From positions 15,410,001 to 15,474,000 of the forward strand of contig NC_065887.2 of assembly GCF_932274485.2 (NCBI RefSeq): a stretch of 64,000 nucleotides of DNA, read 5' to 3'. This document shows positions 30,357 to 41,570 of the stretch, one piece after another. A model generated the notes under the pieces. The model was not told where the DNA came from. It did no database searches and was given only the letters and a program-made list of their open reading frames with translations. The position numbers and the translations under genes were made by a program. The first letter of the stretch is position 1, and each line of letters begins with the position of its first letter. The stretch is from Patella vulgata (Eukaryota; Mollusca; Gastropoda; Patellidae).

Positions 30357-32905
30357 GGGCAACTGTGGACGCATTCACGGACAGTGAAGATACCATTCAA
30401 GCTATTTCATTCCAGACGGAAGAAATGGGAAATACATTGACGCCACTTACAAGCTTAACGACTTACGTATGCCACTGTATGTACTTATGAATGTGGATGG
30501 GAATGGAGAATCAGAGGTTATTGCTCTTTGGCTTGTAGCGACTGAGGATAGAATGACAATATCGTTGTTAATTGATAAGTTCAAGAAAAGAAATCCAGAT
30601 TGGAAGGACATTACAGTCATTATGGCTGACAAAGAGATGGTGAAACAAGATGTGCTCACAGAGACAATGCCTGGGGCGGATATCCTAATATGTCTTTTCC
30701 ATGTAATGAGGAGCTTTCGGAGAGAGGTTACAACAGACAAACTTGGTATCTCCGAAGGGGAAAGAGATATGTCTTTGGAGTTTTTATCTAAAATATCACA
30801 TGCATGTAGCGAGGAAGAATACCAGGCATTCTATGACGAGTTCACTCATTCAGTTCCTAGAACTGTGGTGGAATACTTAAAAACAAATTGCCACGATATT
30901 TGAAAACAATGGGTCGAGGGACTAAACAATGCAAAGGCGAATTTCTTGAATAATACAATCCCTTGGATTCAACAATCAAAAAATCAAACAGGTGGTCACA
31001 AGGTATTCAGGAGTTATTGTGTTCTTTCAGGACTTGATGCTCTGTATCCATAGTCTCAAAAATGAAAGAGACCATCGCGAATCATATGTTACAACTAAAG
31101 AGACAATTGATCGGCATCCTAGATAAAATGCAGAGATGGGATACAAGGGACTGCATTCAAGCTTGTATAGAAGCAACTGGATTATTCTGGCGCAACAACA
31201 GTTTTGGATGACAGGTCTGCAATAATTAAAACCAAGTCGCTGGGTGATATTGTGGTGTCCATCGACTTTTCTCAATGCAGCTTCTTTACTTCTATGCTAC
31301 TTCCTTGCAGGCATGTGTTTGCAGTCAGGCACCACTTCAACAACATAGGATATGACGAAGCAATGTATGCAAAGAGGTGGAGTGTTGCATATTTTATGAC
31401 TAGGCAACGTGTCTACTTTGACTATAGTCCAGAGGCAGCAGCACCTGACATTGCGGTTTTCTGGCCAAGCATGACGTGTTAGGAATTCCGATCTGAATAC
31501 ATACTGAATATCCCCTTTGTTGGCACTATTTTTGTGATGAGCAATTTTGTATTTTGTCCTTGAAATTGCAAAATTTGTGGCCTGCATAAACTGATGGGAT
31601 GCTCTCTTCAAGGTTTTCCAGTCCTTAGCATGATAATAATTCCACGCAAACAAGGGAAACGTGGTAAGCCAAAAGAGGCAGGTGCCACAACAGCCATTGG
31701 ATTGCCAGAGAAAAAGCAAAAATGTAACGCATCAAAAGGGGGTTGCTTTCAGACAGAAGTCCCTGGCAGAAAAAAAAGTAGAAGTGTGTTATAGAAAATC
31801 CTGGCCAACTTGCTTTGATCACTGATAATATTTCATATCATTGATGGCCTTTGTCTAGATCATCCAGTCTTGTTCATGTGTGAACGATTTTTCTGTATTA
31901 AGAGTTCCAGTTGCCGATTATACGTCACAGGGGCGTGCTGGCCCCGAAGGGGCTCGGGGGCCTGTCGGTCGCCGAAGGCGCGCCGCTGGTAGGGGGGTCT
32001 AGGGGGGGGGGGGGTTCTCCCCCCAGAAAATTTTTGAAATTTGACAACGGGAAACGCGTTTTGCAAGCACTTCTGGGAGAAATCTAGGTATCATATTTTC
32101 CAAATTTATGCTGCTATTTTGACTATAAGACATACTGTACTTTCTCTGACTCCACTTTATGATTTTGCTGTAGTCGGCAAAATTTTTAATCAAAGACCAT
32201 TTCACCTTAAGGTGACAGACATTTGCACGTCAGCATAATATATTTTACTAATCGTTGTGTATGTATGATTTTTCGCGTGCGCACTCTCAGTCTTTTGAGG
32301 GGATTCCGCGTGAAAATTAGAGCTCTCAGGGGGGCCCGCTTATACGGGTGGACTTATTGTTTAATGGGGGCCTGGGAGGACACCGTCCTCCTAAACTCCC
32401 TGCCAGCACGCCCCTGATGTGTCATTTTGTCATGTAACGACTTGGTGGTTATTAGACCTGTTAGAGACAGGATAGCCCCCTTTAACATTTAAAAATCAGA
32501 TAGTTGCAAACTTCTTTCACCCCAACCCCACGTGTCTTTATTCTTTTATCTTTCAGTCATGTTGCTTTGCTTTGTTGATGAGGAGATCAGTCATGCCTTC
32601 GCACAGATATCTTGATCCAAGTCATTCAAGTCAAAGTCCCAGAAAGAATTTCACTGAAATGCCTTGATGAAAATGTAGCAATCATCATGATACGGAAGCA
32701 TTTCTCATTTGATGCTTGTAACGTTGTAGAGGAGGCTGTGGAGAGATTGCATGTGAAGGGTACCTATCATTGCGAACGTTGCTGTGTCGATCATGATAAG
32801 TTTGATAGTATTGCATGTGATACATGTCCAAACTGGTTCCATCTGAAATGCGTTGGTCTCAAATCTAAACCCACGAAGAATGTTTGGTTCTGTAGGAAGT
32901 GCTAA
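30357..32905 (+). pseudogene. Mutator-type (ZSWIM3-like) transposase-derived gene with SWIM motif and PHD finger, decayed
   Basis: Three blocks in order match one protein type. First, a MULE-like DDE core: YIDATYKLNDLRMPLYVLM, then VIMADKEMVKQDV and CLFHVMRSFRREV (30424-30900). Second, a SWIM-like motif LPCRHVFAVR in which the usual second Cys of the leading CxC pair is replaced by Phe (31204-31482), and an RGKPKEAG...IGLPEKKQK tail (31654-31730). Third, a C-terminal PHD finger (CERCCVDHDK, ACDTCPNWFHLKC, WFCRKC, 32612-32905). The frame shifts near 30420, an in-frame TGA follows at 30901, homologous sequence continues beyond it, and a hAT-like element interrupts the 3' part. A possible acceptor TTTATTTACAG precedes the first block. 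It is either a decayed Mutator transposon or a host gene derived from one. Confidence 0.6.
31928..32416. mobile_element. Non-autonomous hAT-like element inside the ZSWIM/PHD pseudogene
   Basis: Perfect 15-bp terminal inverted repeats CAGGGGCGTGCTGGC (31928-31942, complement at 32402-32416). The 8-bp flanks are 'atacgtca' and 'atgtgtca', a target duplication with two changes, as expected of hAT. It is non-coding and GC-rich at the left, with a G-run followed by 'ccccagaaaatttttgaa' that is shared with the element at 57286. Confidence 0.75.
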
Positions 32906-32944
32906 TTAAGTACAGAGTCTACCATTAGGTCTGCTGCTGAGCTA

Positions 32945-33028
32945 TTGTACCCAGACTGGTGGTCATTTTTTCGTGCTCAGTCAGAGCAGAACAGTGGGAA
33001 GTAAACCACCATTTCATTTCATTTCATT
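32945..33028 (+). repeat. SINE-B 3' tail
   Basis: It ends 'gtaaaccaccatttcatttc' and has 'cagagcagaacagtggga' before it. Only the tail remains. Confidence 0.55.
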
Positions 33029-33169
33029 TTGTTGTTAGCAGTTGCTCCTGATCAGCCACCCAGGTTTGACAGAGGCATTGTCTAGTGTGAATTAGTGTGA
33101 ATGTGGCCCGTTAGCAACAAACAAGATGGCCACAGATATGGGAATCATGTAAACTTCATTCCTAGTCTT

Positions 33170-33440
33170 TCTCACTTCCTAATATATTGAAAATTGCATT
33201 CAAATTACTCTATTCTGAGCGAAGATATTAGCCTTTGACAGAATGTGTGCATTGATTGTACTGGTTGTTTGAAACTTAGGCTCGCTTTTCCATTTTTAAA
33301 TTAAAAAATAAATGACCGAACTGTTCTTTTCTACTTATCCGATATCCGATAGCATTGCGAGTTGATAATGGTGTTGTCAAGTTAATTAATGTCTAATTAA
33401 TAGTTTATGAAACATTTAAGGTCTAAAGAAAGACCGGCAG
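33170..33440 (+). repeat. Family G dispersed repeat, copy 1
   Basis: Shares 'aagttaattaatgtctaatt' and 'ggtctaaagaaagacc' with copies at 47428 and 63676. The inner part is more divergent. Class unknown. Confidence 0.5.
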
Positions 33441-33796
33441 TTGGCATATTTAGTTCTTACTTAATGCCTGTTATACTATTTATTCCTAGCCTTTCTCACC
33501 CCCTAGTCTAAATGCTATGTCTGACTGGCTGGGGTGTTGGGTCACTGTATGACTTGAAAAATGAATTGAAAGTATTGCTATTAAACGGTATTTATTTTAA
33601 AGTAATTTTATAAAATTTATTAATCAATCCAAATATGTCTATAATAATTGTATTACTGATGAATTATTCAGAATGATTGTAAAACAAAATATAATATATT
33701 TGTTTTATATTAAGTAACCAGAAGATAATGAGATACTTGAAGGTCATTGCTTGGTTTGTCACTTGTTACCGTGAGATTAAGATTAAAGTGTAGTAA
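33441..33796. other. AT-rich non-coding stretch
   Basis: I see nothing in it beyond AT-rich sequence leading into the LTR fossil. Confidence 0.35.
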
Positions 33797-33885
33797 GACT
33801 ATTATACCAGTCCAAACTTACGTCATTTTAATTCACATATATTCCTATTAAAATTCTCTTTTAACAGGGTTAGAGATTAAGAATA

Positions 33886-34300
33886 TTATGAGCTTTTCTC
33901 GTAATTATCTACACGCTTTATATTGTTGAATATATCTCTATTAATGTTATTAAGGGACGGTAAATCATCAGTGTTAATGTCTTCCGCCTGTATTTGTGTC
34001 GCCATAGCTATTATCCTATTCTTAGGTATATATATTGGTGAATCAGTGGGATTTAGAATTAAATATATACATTTTCCCGTATTCACTTTAACTACACATT
34101 TGCTACCAGCGATTTTACAATTTATCAGTTTTGAATTTGGTTCTAACAAAGCCAAATTATCGTGGGGGATTTTAGATATCTTAGCATATATTTGTGTTTC
34201 ACCATGCGGTTCTAACGTAATAGCATTAGCCGTCCTAACAAGACCTATACAAATTTTAGATACTTTAGTTTCATCTGTGACTTCCATCTTTACCGATAAT
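33886..34300 (-). pseudogene. LTR element fossil: pol-leader-like remnant
   Basis: Reads as the linker region that follows the protease in Ty3-like polyproteins (for example ILNPTDSPIYIPKNRIIAM). It is separated from the protease part by the inserted repeat at 34301-35287. Fossil. Confidence 0.4.
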
Positions 34301-35287
34301 TGTCCCCCGCCTTTCGAAGAAAGCAGGGGACTATTAAAATGGGTTCGTCCGTCTGTCTGTCCGTCTGTCCGTCCGTCTGTCTGTCCGTCACACTTTTTGG
34401 GACACAATAACTCTCTTCCTAATTGAGCTAGAATGTTCAAACTTGGTGTATGTGTTTATTAGGTCAATGCCTTGATGGAGTTCGAAGATGAGCATTTTCC
34501 GCTTAGGGTAAGCAGAGATAAGCAATTTGATTGGTTGATGCTTTGGGACACGATAACTCTCTTCCTAATTGGGCTAGAATGTTCAAACTTGGAGTATGTG
34601 TTGATTAGGACAATGCCTTGATGGAGTTCGAAGATGAGCATTTTCCGCTTAGGGTAAGCAGAGATAAGCAATTTGATTGGTTGATGCTTTGGGACACGAT
34701 AACTTTTAATTGAGCTAGAATGTTCAAACTTGGTGTATGTGTTTATTAGGTCAATGCCTTGATGGAGTTCGAAGATGAGCATTTTCCGCTTAGGCTAAGC
34801 AGAGATAAGCAATTTGATTGGTTGATACTTTGGGGCACGATAACTCTCTTCCTAATTGAGCTAGAATGTTCAAACTTGGTGTATGTGTTGATTAGGTCAA
34901 TGCCTTGATGGAGTTCGAAGATGAGCATTTTCCGCTTAGGGTAAGCAGAGATAAGCAATTTGATTGGTTGATGCTTTGGGACACGATAACTTTAGTTCTA
35001 ATTAAGTGAGATTGATGAAACTTGGTGTATAGTTTCATTACAGTAATACCTTGACTAAGTTTGATAATGAGCATTTTCTGCTCAGGGTAAGCAGAGCGAT
35101 ACGCAATTTGATTGGTCGAGACTTTGGAAAACAATAACTCTCCTACTTTGATTGTTAGACTATAAGTAAAGATATACTGTTTGATTGTTCAATACTTTGT
35201 AAAAGATAATTTGTGATAAATTTATATGTGTCCTCTAATTATTTTCCTATTTCGGCGGGGGACATCAGCCTCACTGTTGGCTTGTTT
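34301..35287 (+). repeat. Interspersed element with an internal ~146-bp tandem array, copy 1
   Basis: It opens TGTCCCCCGCC and near its right end carries the complement GGCGGGGGACA (35254-35264), an 11-bp inverted repeat, followed by 'tcagcctcactgttggcttg'. Inside are a (GTCCGTCT)n run and about five tandem units of roughly 146 bp, each with 'tgggacacgataactctct' and 'gcattttccgcttagggta'. Minus-strand ORFs over it are products of the array. A second copy is at 38040. Confidence 0.7.
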
Positions 35288-35289
35288 AT

Positions 35290-35674
35290 CTTCAATTGTG
35301 ACCGTTTCGTTTGCGAAATTCAAAGCTAGCTTGTACTCTTTAATAAAATCAATACCTAAGATTAGAGGATGGTGTAAGTGAGGGATAACATAAAATTTGT
35401 GCTTATATGTACTATCTTTAATGCGTAATGTCAAATTTATAGTTCCAATTATTCCATGAGCTTCACCGCCAACTCCTACGATTTCAGGTATATCCGAAGA
35501 ATTCAATTTTGCTTTAGATAAGCCTAAGTTTTCTAACAAACTTTTAGCCACACATGTAATTTGGGCACCAGTATCTAATAGCGAATGTATACTGTGGTTA
35601 TTAATTTCTACTTTAATAAGGTTATCTTGAATAGGGGCTATGAGATATATTAATTTGTTAGTATGCCTGTCCAA
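35290..35674 (-). pseudogene. LTR element fossil: retroviral-type aspartyl protease-like remnant
   Basis: Contains LLDTGAQITCVAKS, a flap-like VGVGGEAHGIIG and PLILGIDFIKEY, the usual order in retroelement proteases. The C-terminal end read here belongs to the inserted repeat, not to the protease. Fossil. Confidence 0.65.
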
Positions 35675-35701
35675 AGGAGTCTTTGTAACAGGCGCCGTAT
35701 C

Positions 35702-36232
35702 CTATTGTGATTGTTTTGGTGCATATCTTCTATCATTGCACCATTTCGCTACATGATCATTTGCACCACAATTAGTACAATGTTTGCGACCTTCATTATA
35801 AGAATTATAGTACTCACCCTGTCTTTGAAAGTTGTTATTGGCTCTATATTTCTGATGTGGCGGGCCTCGCTGGGACCTTGGTTGTTGGTTATAGTTGTTG
35901 TTATGAGGTCTGTTCTGGTAGTGATACTGCCGACTATTCTGTTGCTGGTGCCAATGGTGTTGTTGACTTGCTGCCACAGTTTCCTGCATCTGCTGCATTA
36001 ATGCCACCTGCTGCTCACACATTTTGCCAAATACTTGACATAACTGATCTAAAGGTCCCGTTTGTATTTCTTGCTGCACTGGTTTATATGTTGCAGAAAT
36101 GTTAGGTATCTCAATGTGTTTTTCCACTAAAAAACACACTTTCCGCAGTTCTGCCCAAGTAGTTGGACTCTTTAAGCCTACATCCTTGTGGTATGCCTTA
36201 TGGAGTCCATTAAGAGTGGCCTTCATTGACAC
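35702..36232 (-). pseudogene. LTR element fossil: gag-like remnant with CCHC knuckle
   Basis: A Gln/Asn/His-rich segment followed by one zinc knuckle, CTNCGANDHVAKWC (C-x2-C-x4-H-x4-C), typical of the nucleocapsid part of gag. The protease-like remnant follows directly, in normal gag-to-pol order. Fossil. Confidence 0.7.
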
Positions 36233-36269
36233 ATCTTTAGAAACTTTTCTTTGGTGATGGAAAAGTTTC

Positions 36270-36704
36270 TATCATTTTGGCATTCTCACTATTCTTATAT
36301 GTATTATGGTTATAGCTATTGTCGTGTATTTGATTTTAAAACGTCGTAGAAGTAATACACTTTTAATGCTTGAGCTGACTACAGGTTCTATATGCATTGC
36401 TCTTCCTATAATTAACCTTCCACTATGTCCCGCTCACTATGATATTATTCACCCTTCTACTCTCGATAAACTTTCTGTCACTTATAACCCTCTACCTTAT
36501 CTTAATATTAACTGGCCAAACTTTCAGGCCATTAACAAACTAACGGCTAACTCGCATCCTATACCAAATAGCTTCCGCATTTCCTTCTATCACGCCTTTA
36601 AATTGCGATCATTTTTGAAAAAACGATATACAGCGTATTTGTTTATCGCCCACCACGGCTATTTACTTCCCATTGTAAATAATCCCTCGTATAAAAACAT
36701 TTAA
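36270..36704 (+). pseudogene. LTR element fossil: env-like C-terminal remnant
   Basis: A membrane segment (ILTILICIMVIAIVVYLIL) followed by basic residues and a tail of about 115 residues suggests the membrane anchor and cytoplasmic tail of an envelope-like protein. A purine-rich tract ('gaggacaaaagcaaaaacg') and the right terminal repeat follow, as in env-bearing LTR elements. It faces opposite to the gag-like part. Inference from layout; no close family recognised. Confidence 0.4.
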
Positions 36705-37906
36705 GCGACCTTCATGTGTGAGAATTATAGTACTTTACCCACTATTTTGCATGTATTGTATATAAATGTATTTCTTCTTTTATTCTTATCGTGTATATAT
36801 GTATGTATGTTTAATATTTAACTTTTGAGGACAAAAGCAAAAACGACATGGAGGAATATTATACCAGTCCAAACTTACGTCATTTTAATTCACATATATT
36901 CCTATTAAAATTCCCTTTTAACAGGGTTAGAGATTAAGAATATTATGAGCTTTTTTCGTAATTAAACCCATTGTTAAACCTTAATTTTATAACTTTACAG
37001 AGTTACCTTAAGTGATTAAGACAGACAGTTAATCGGCAGGGTAATTGAGTGAAGTCTCTGAGGCAGAACTATTGCTAGATTAAAACAATAGGCTGGCTAA
37101 TCCAATTAAGGCTGGCAGGTTAATTGGGATTGAGCAGTGACACTTAAATTAATCTGTATGCTGACCAATCGTAGGCCCATATACATTCCATGTCATGGAA
37201 ACCTCAACTGTATTCTGGGACATACGAATTAGGTATATAAGTTCATGTTGCCTCTGAGGTTCTCATAATATACTTTACCAACGATTAAAACAACTGTCTT
37301 CTTGTCATTTAAGGTAAGCCAAAGTTAATGTAATATTTCTACTTGTCCTCTATTTTGAAAATTGAACTTGTTCGTTTATATAATTATTCGCCTTTAGTTA
37401 TCAAGTTTTATATATTAATTGTTACGTTTTCGTTCAAATGTTGCGATAAGTATGCACGTTTTTATTTATTCTACAAAAGCAATTAAATTGATATCATCGA
37501 TGCCGTAGAGTAATCCATAAACGCCTTTGCTTATAAGCTTGTGTTGCAAGTAATAGTCAATTACGGTATAGTAATAATTAATAGTGTCGATATTCCATTT
37601 TATTATTATCGACTCAAACATATATGACGTAATATATGAAGACATTTAAATCGTGCACATGTAAATAGTGCCTCTTCGCATGCCGTAGACTGGAATAGCA
37701 AGTCTGCTTCTACAGCGCTTGATATCCGTGTCTACGTATAAGCGAGTATCCCAAATATTTGTTTAAACCCCCCAATTTATAATTACTTCTTGTTTATCTA
37801 GTTTATATATTTGTTCTATTGCTCTTTTGTTACTTGTACTTATAATTACGTTATATATAATATACTTTACCAACGATTAAAACAACTGTCTTCTTGTCAT
37901 TTAAGT

Positions 37907-38039
37907 TAATTAAGAAACCCCAGGAAACCCCCAAAATCAGACTTGCACACTACTATATTTTAATCTAACTGATTTATTGATTGGCTGAGTGATTGCCTGC
38001 AACTCAGTACTAACCTTTGATCACAATATGCATCTTTTC
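37907..38039. other. Short non-coding junction
   Basis: Unassigned sequence between the LTR fossil and the next repeat. Confidence 0.3.
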
Positions 38040-38966
38040 AAAAATCCACTTTTTAGGTTACATGTTGTCTGTCTTTCCGTCATATTTTTTTGTGACACAA
38101 TAACTCTCCTTCTAATTGAGCTAGAATATTCATACTTGGTGTAGGTGTTTATTAGGTCAATGCCTTGATGGAGTTCGTAGATGCGCATTTTCTGCTTAGG
38201 GTAAGCAGAGATAAGCAATTTGGTTGGTTGATGCTTGGGACACAATAACTTTAGTTCTAATTAAGTAAGAGTGATGAAACTTGGTGTGTAGTTTCATTAC
38301 ATCAATACCTTGGCTAAGTTCGATAACGAGCACTTTCTGCTCAGGGTAATCCGAGCGATAAGCAATTTGATTGGCCGAGACTTTGGGACACAGTAACTCT
38401 CCTTTTTATTGAGGTAGAATGTTCATTAGGTGAATGCCTTGATCTAGTTCGATGATAAACAATGTCTGCTTAAGCAGAGATAAGCAATCTGATTGGTTGA
38501 TGCTTTGGGGAACGATAACTTTGGTTATAATTAAGTGAGAGTGATGTATAGATTCATTATATCATTACCTTGACTAAGTTCGATAATGATAATTTTCTGC
38601 TTCGACTAAGGAGAGATAAGCAATTTGATTGGTCAAAACTTTGGAACATAACAACTCTGCTTTTAATCGAGGTAGAATGGTTAAACTTGATGTAGATGTT
38701 CATTAGGTGAATGTCTTGTCTGAGTTCAATGATAAACATTTCGAGCTAAAGCTAAGCAGAGCTAAGTAATTTCATTGGTCAATGCTTTAGGACAAGATAA
38801 CTTTGATTCTATCTGATATAGAGTGATGAAACGTAGTGTATAGTTGATAATCAGATTGATTGCTTGTTACTTAAAAAAAAAAAAAAAATTGTGCGATACA
38901 TTAGAATGTGTCATTTGTTTATTTTGGGATTTCGGCGGGGGACATCAGCCTCACTGTTGGCTTGTT
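38040..38966 (+). repeat. Interspersed element with ~146-bp tandem array, copy 2
   Basis: Same right end as copy 1 (GGCGGGGGACA at 38934-38944 then 'tcagcctcactgttggcttg'). It has about five more divergent tandem units with 'gataagcaatttgattgg'. The left inverted repeat is not found, so this copy is probably truncated. Confidence 0.65.
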
Positions 38967-39226
38967 TTAATTGCAATGAATTGGATTTGTGCCAGATAGA
39001 TTTAATTTACTTCTTTGGTGCTATAAAATTTGAAGATAGTTAATTTGGAAATATTTATATGTGCCATAAAATGTAATTGAAATGTAATTGACCATTACTC
39101 ATTAGGCTACTTTTTTATGGGGCGCCGTTTGTAAAATAATTATTTAATTATTTTTATAGCAAAAAACATTAGATTTAACTCCGAATATATATATTTAGAT
39201 AAATATTAGAACAAAAATGGCATATA

Positions 39227-40751
39227 TACTATTCAAAAAAAGTAGGGGATATTTGATTTTGGGGGCATAATACTAAAATATGCAAATGACTACGAAAAAA
39301 GTCACTATAGAACCTAACAGAAGAAACATTTCCAGTTACATGTGACGCCCAAACGCACCAATAGCTACCGCATGGAATGCAGGTGATGCTTGGGATCATC
39401 ATGGGGGTCCAACCCAAGATTTGCACAACTCTGACTTTGAATGTTACAGTCATTGTGGCATTGAATTCTAGGGTGGAAACATCAGTTTAATTGTTTTAGT
39501 GACCAGAAAACAAATTTTGATATGCGTCGGCTTACTCAAAATGAAAGGTTACGTGCCCTTGGCATGCTACAGATCGGCACAACACAGGCGGTTGTGGCGC
39601 GGACGATGAATGTTTCTCAGTCTGTCATAAGCAGGCTATGGTCCAGATACCGTGATACACAATCTGTACAGGACAGACCACGCTCAGGTCGACCAAGGGC
39701 GACAACTCAAGCCCAGGATCGATTTATCCGTACCTTGGCCTTGAGAAATCGTGTCATCACAGCAAATCAGATCAGCGCTCGTCTTCAAACAGACACTGGT
39801 GTGAGAGTGAGTGGCCAGACGATTCGGAATCGACTGCATAGGGGTCACCTTCGCGCCCGACGTCCTCGCGTGATCCCTTGTTTGAGAGATCATCACATTC
39901 AGGCAAGACGTCGTTGGTGTAGGGATCGTCAGGATAATCGACGCTGGAGCAATGTGATGTTTTCAGATGAGTCAAGGTTCACTATTGATTTTTTGGACAG
40001 ACGTAGGAGGGTGTGGCGTCGTCGAAACGAGCGCTTCCAAGACGTTAACGTCATCAGACATGATCGATTTGGGGGTGGTTCTGTTATGGTGTGGGGAGGC
40101 ATCACTGTTGCTGGAAGAACGGCTTTACATGTTGTTGCAGGGCGTGTTACAGGCCAGTACTACCGGGACAACATCTTGGCAGTCCATGTTGTGCCGTTCG
40201 CACGACGTCATGGCCGCCGTTTCATCTTCCAGGATGACAACGCAAGATGTCACAGGGCCAGGATCGTTACAGGTTACCTCCAACAACAGAACATCACCAC
40301 ATTACCTTGGCCAGCACTGAGTCCCGACCTCTCCCCCATCGAGCATGTCTGGGACATGCTTGGACAGAGGTTACGTCAACGTCAACAACGTCCTGCCAAT
40401 GTCCAAGAACTTGCTGCTGCGTTGCAACAGGGATGGGACAATCTGGACCAAAATGACCTTAGACGTCTCATTAGGAGTATGCCACGTCGGATCAATGCTT
40501 GTTTGGCAAACAGAGGAGGATTTACCCGTTACTGACTTGGTTGTGATGCTGTGGTAACTTTGCTGTTTGACCCCGGGTATCATTTTACCCTTATAATGGT
40601 CAGTCTGTGCCTTACTTAGTCTAACGATCATTTGGAATAAATCGATGAATGTGAACTTCATTTCATTTTGTCATTTGTTTCTTCGCCAGTTTCATTAGGG
40701 GACTTTAATAACACTTAAAAATCAAATATCCCCTACTTTTTTTGAATAGTA
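39227..40751 (+). mobile_element. Tc1/mariner element, copy 2
   Basis: A 1525-bp element with the same 34-bp inverted repeats as copy 1 and a TA duplication (39225-39226 and 40752-40753). By eye the two copies differ at only a few positions, including a 6-bp deletion here. Inserted in the Mutator-like element at 39118-41796. Confidence 0.9.
39522..40535 (+). CDS. Tc1-like DD34E transposase (337 aa)
   Basis: The same protein as the one at 25688-26707 apart from about eight substitutions and loss of two residues near position 140 (DRQDNRRWSN instead of DRQHWDNRRLSN). The N-terminal helix-turn-helix region and the catalytic acids (MFSDESRF, FQDDNARCH, PIEHVWD) are intact. Unbroken over its whole length, so it may encode a working transposase. 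Arg-rich and GC-richer than its host element. Confidence 0.92.
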   Translation: MRRLTQNERLRALGMLQIGTTQAVVARTMNVSQSVISRLWSRYRDTQSVQDRPRSGRPRATTQAQDRFIRTLALRNRVITANQISARLQTDTGVRVSGQTIRNRLHRGHLRARRPRVIPCLRDHHIQARRRWCRDRQDNRRWSNVMFSDESRFTIDFLDRRRRVWRRRNERFQDVNVIRHDRFGGGSVMVWGGITVAGRTALHVVAGRVTGQYYRDNILAVHVVPFARRHGRRFIFQDDNARCHRARIVTGYLQQQNITTLPWPALSPDLSPIEHVWDMLGQRLRQRQQRPANVQELAAALQQGWDNLDQNDLRRLIRSMPRRINACLANRGGFTRY

Positions 40752-40779
40752 TATGTAAGTATAAAAAAATATTGTAGCT

Positions 40780-41570
40780 AAAAGTCGAGTTTAGTTAAAT
40801 ATATAAACATTTGACTAAATATATAAACATTTGACTAAATATATAAATATTTAGTTAAATATATATATTTAGTTAAATATATATATTTAGTTAAATATAT
40901 ATATTTAGTTAACTAATTATATAAATATCATGCTAAATATATGTGTTTAGCTAAATGTATAAATATTTAACTAAATATATATTTGTGGTCCCGCCAATAT
41001 TTCTATTATCGTAAGCGACACAAAAAACTGCGCATAAAATGATGACGTGTACCCGACACGTGAGCCTTGGCACAATAGGCCTACTAGCAATTAGAAATGG
41101 AAGCTGACCACGAACTTGTAACCCGAATTACGACCGCGGTACTCCGTGCCGTTCGCACAGATCAAGGCAAGGTGCAGTCAATGGAAAGTTGTACACTACG
41201 TCATCGTTTAGTGTGAAGTCGCTTACAACAATAATTATTTTACAAACGGCGTGGTACGGTTGCGCTTTGTAAATTTAACTATATGTTTAGCTAAATATAT
41301 AATTATTTAGCTAAATATATAATTATTTAGCTAAATATATAATTATTTAGCTAAATATATAGCTAAATATATATTATTTAGCTAAATATATATTATTTAG
41401 CTAAATATATATTATTTAGCTAAATATATAAATGTTTAACTAAATATAAATGTTTAACTAAATATTTTAACATTTAACTAAATATTTTAACATTAAACTA
41501 AATATATATTTAGCTAAATGTTTAAACATTTAACTAAATATTTATATATCATCAAATCTCTTGTTTTGGT
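40780..41570 (+). repeat. AT-rich minisatellite inside the Mutator-like element
   Basis: Two blocks (about 40790-40985 and 41278-41545) of 'tttagttaaatatatat' and 'ttagctaaatatataatta' units. A unique GC-richer block between them contains 'ttacaaacggcg', an echo of the element's own terminus. Confidence 0.7.

Larger units (their letters stand above)
33797..37906. mobile_element. Old LTR retroelement fossil (Ty3-like, with gag-, protease- and env-like remains), broken
   Basis: A roughly 108-bp direct repeat starting 'attataccagtccaaactt' lies at 33797-33906 and 36854-36964 and probably marks terminal-repeat starts. A second shared 45-bp segment ('ctttaccaacgattaaaaca') at about 37265 and 37863 lies in the right-hand terminal region. 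Between them are a gag-like and a protease-like remnant on the minus strand and an env-like remnant on the plus strand, so the interior has been rearranged. No reverse transcriptase or integrase is visible. A tandem-repeat element (34301-35287) has inserted into it. It is broken, with several breaks, and looks old. Confidence 0.6.

Noticed and set aside
33923-34426. 167-codon + strand ORF with hydrophobic segments
   Set aside because: Antisense to the retroelement remnant and the (GTCCGTCT)n run; it has no independent support.
34459-35134. Minus-strand ORFs of 70-107 codons repeating one peptide
   Set aside because: Products of the 146-bp tandem array, not a repeat protein. No start context or splice sites support them.
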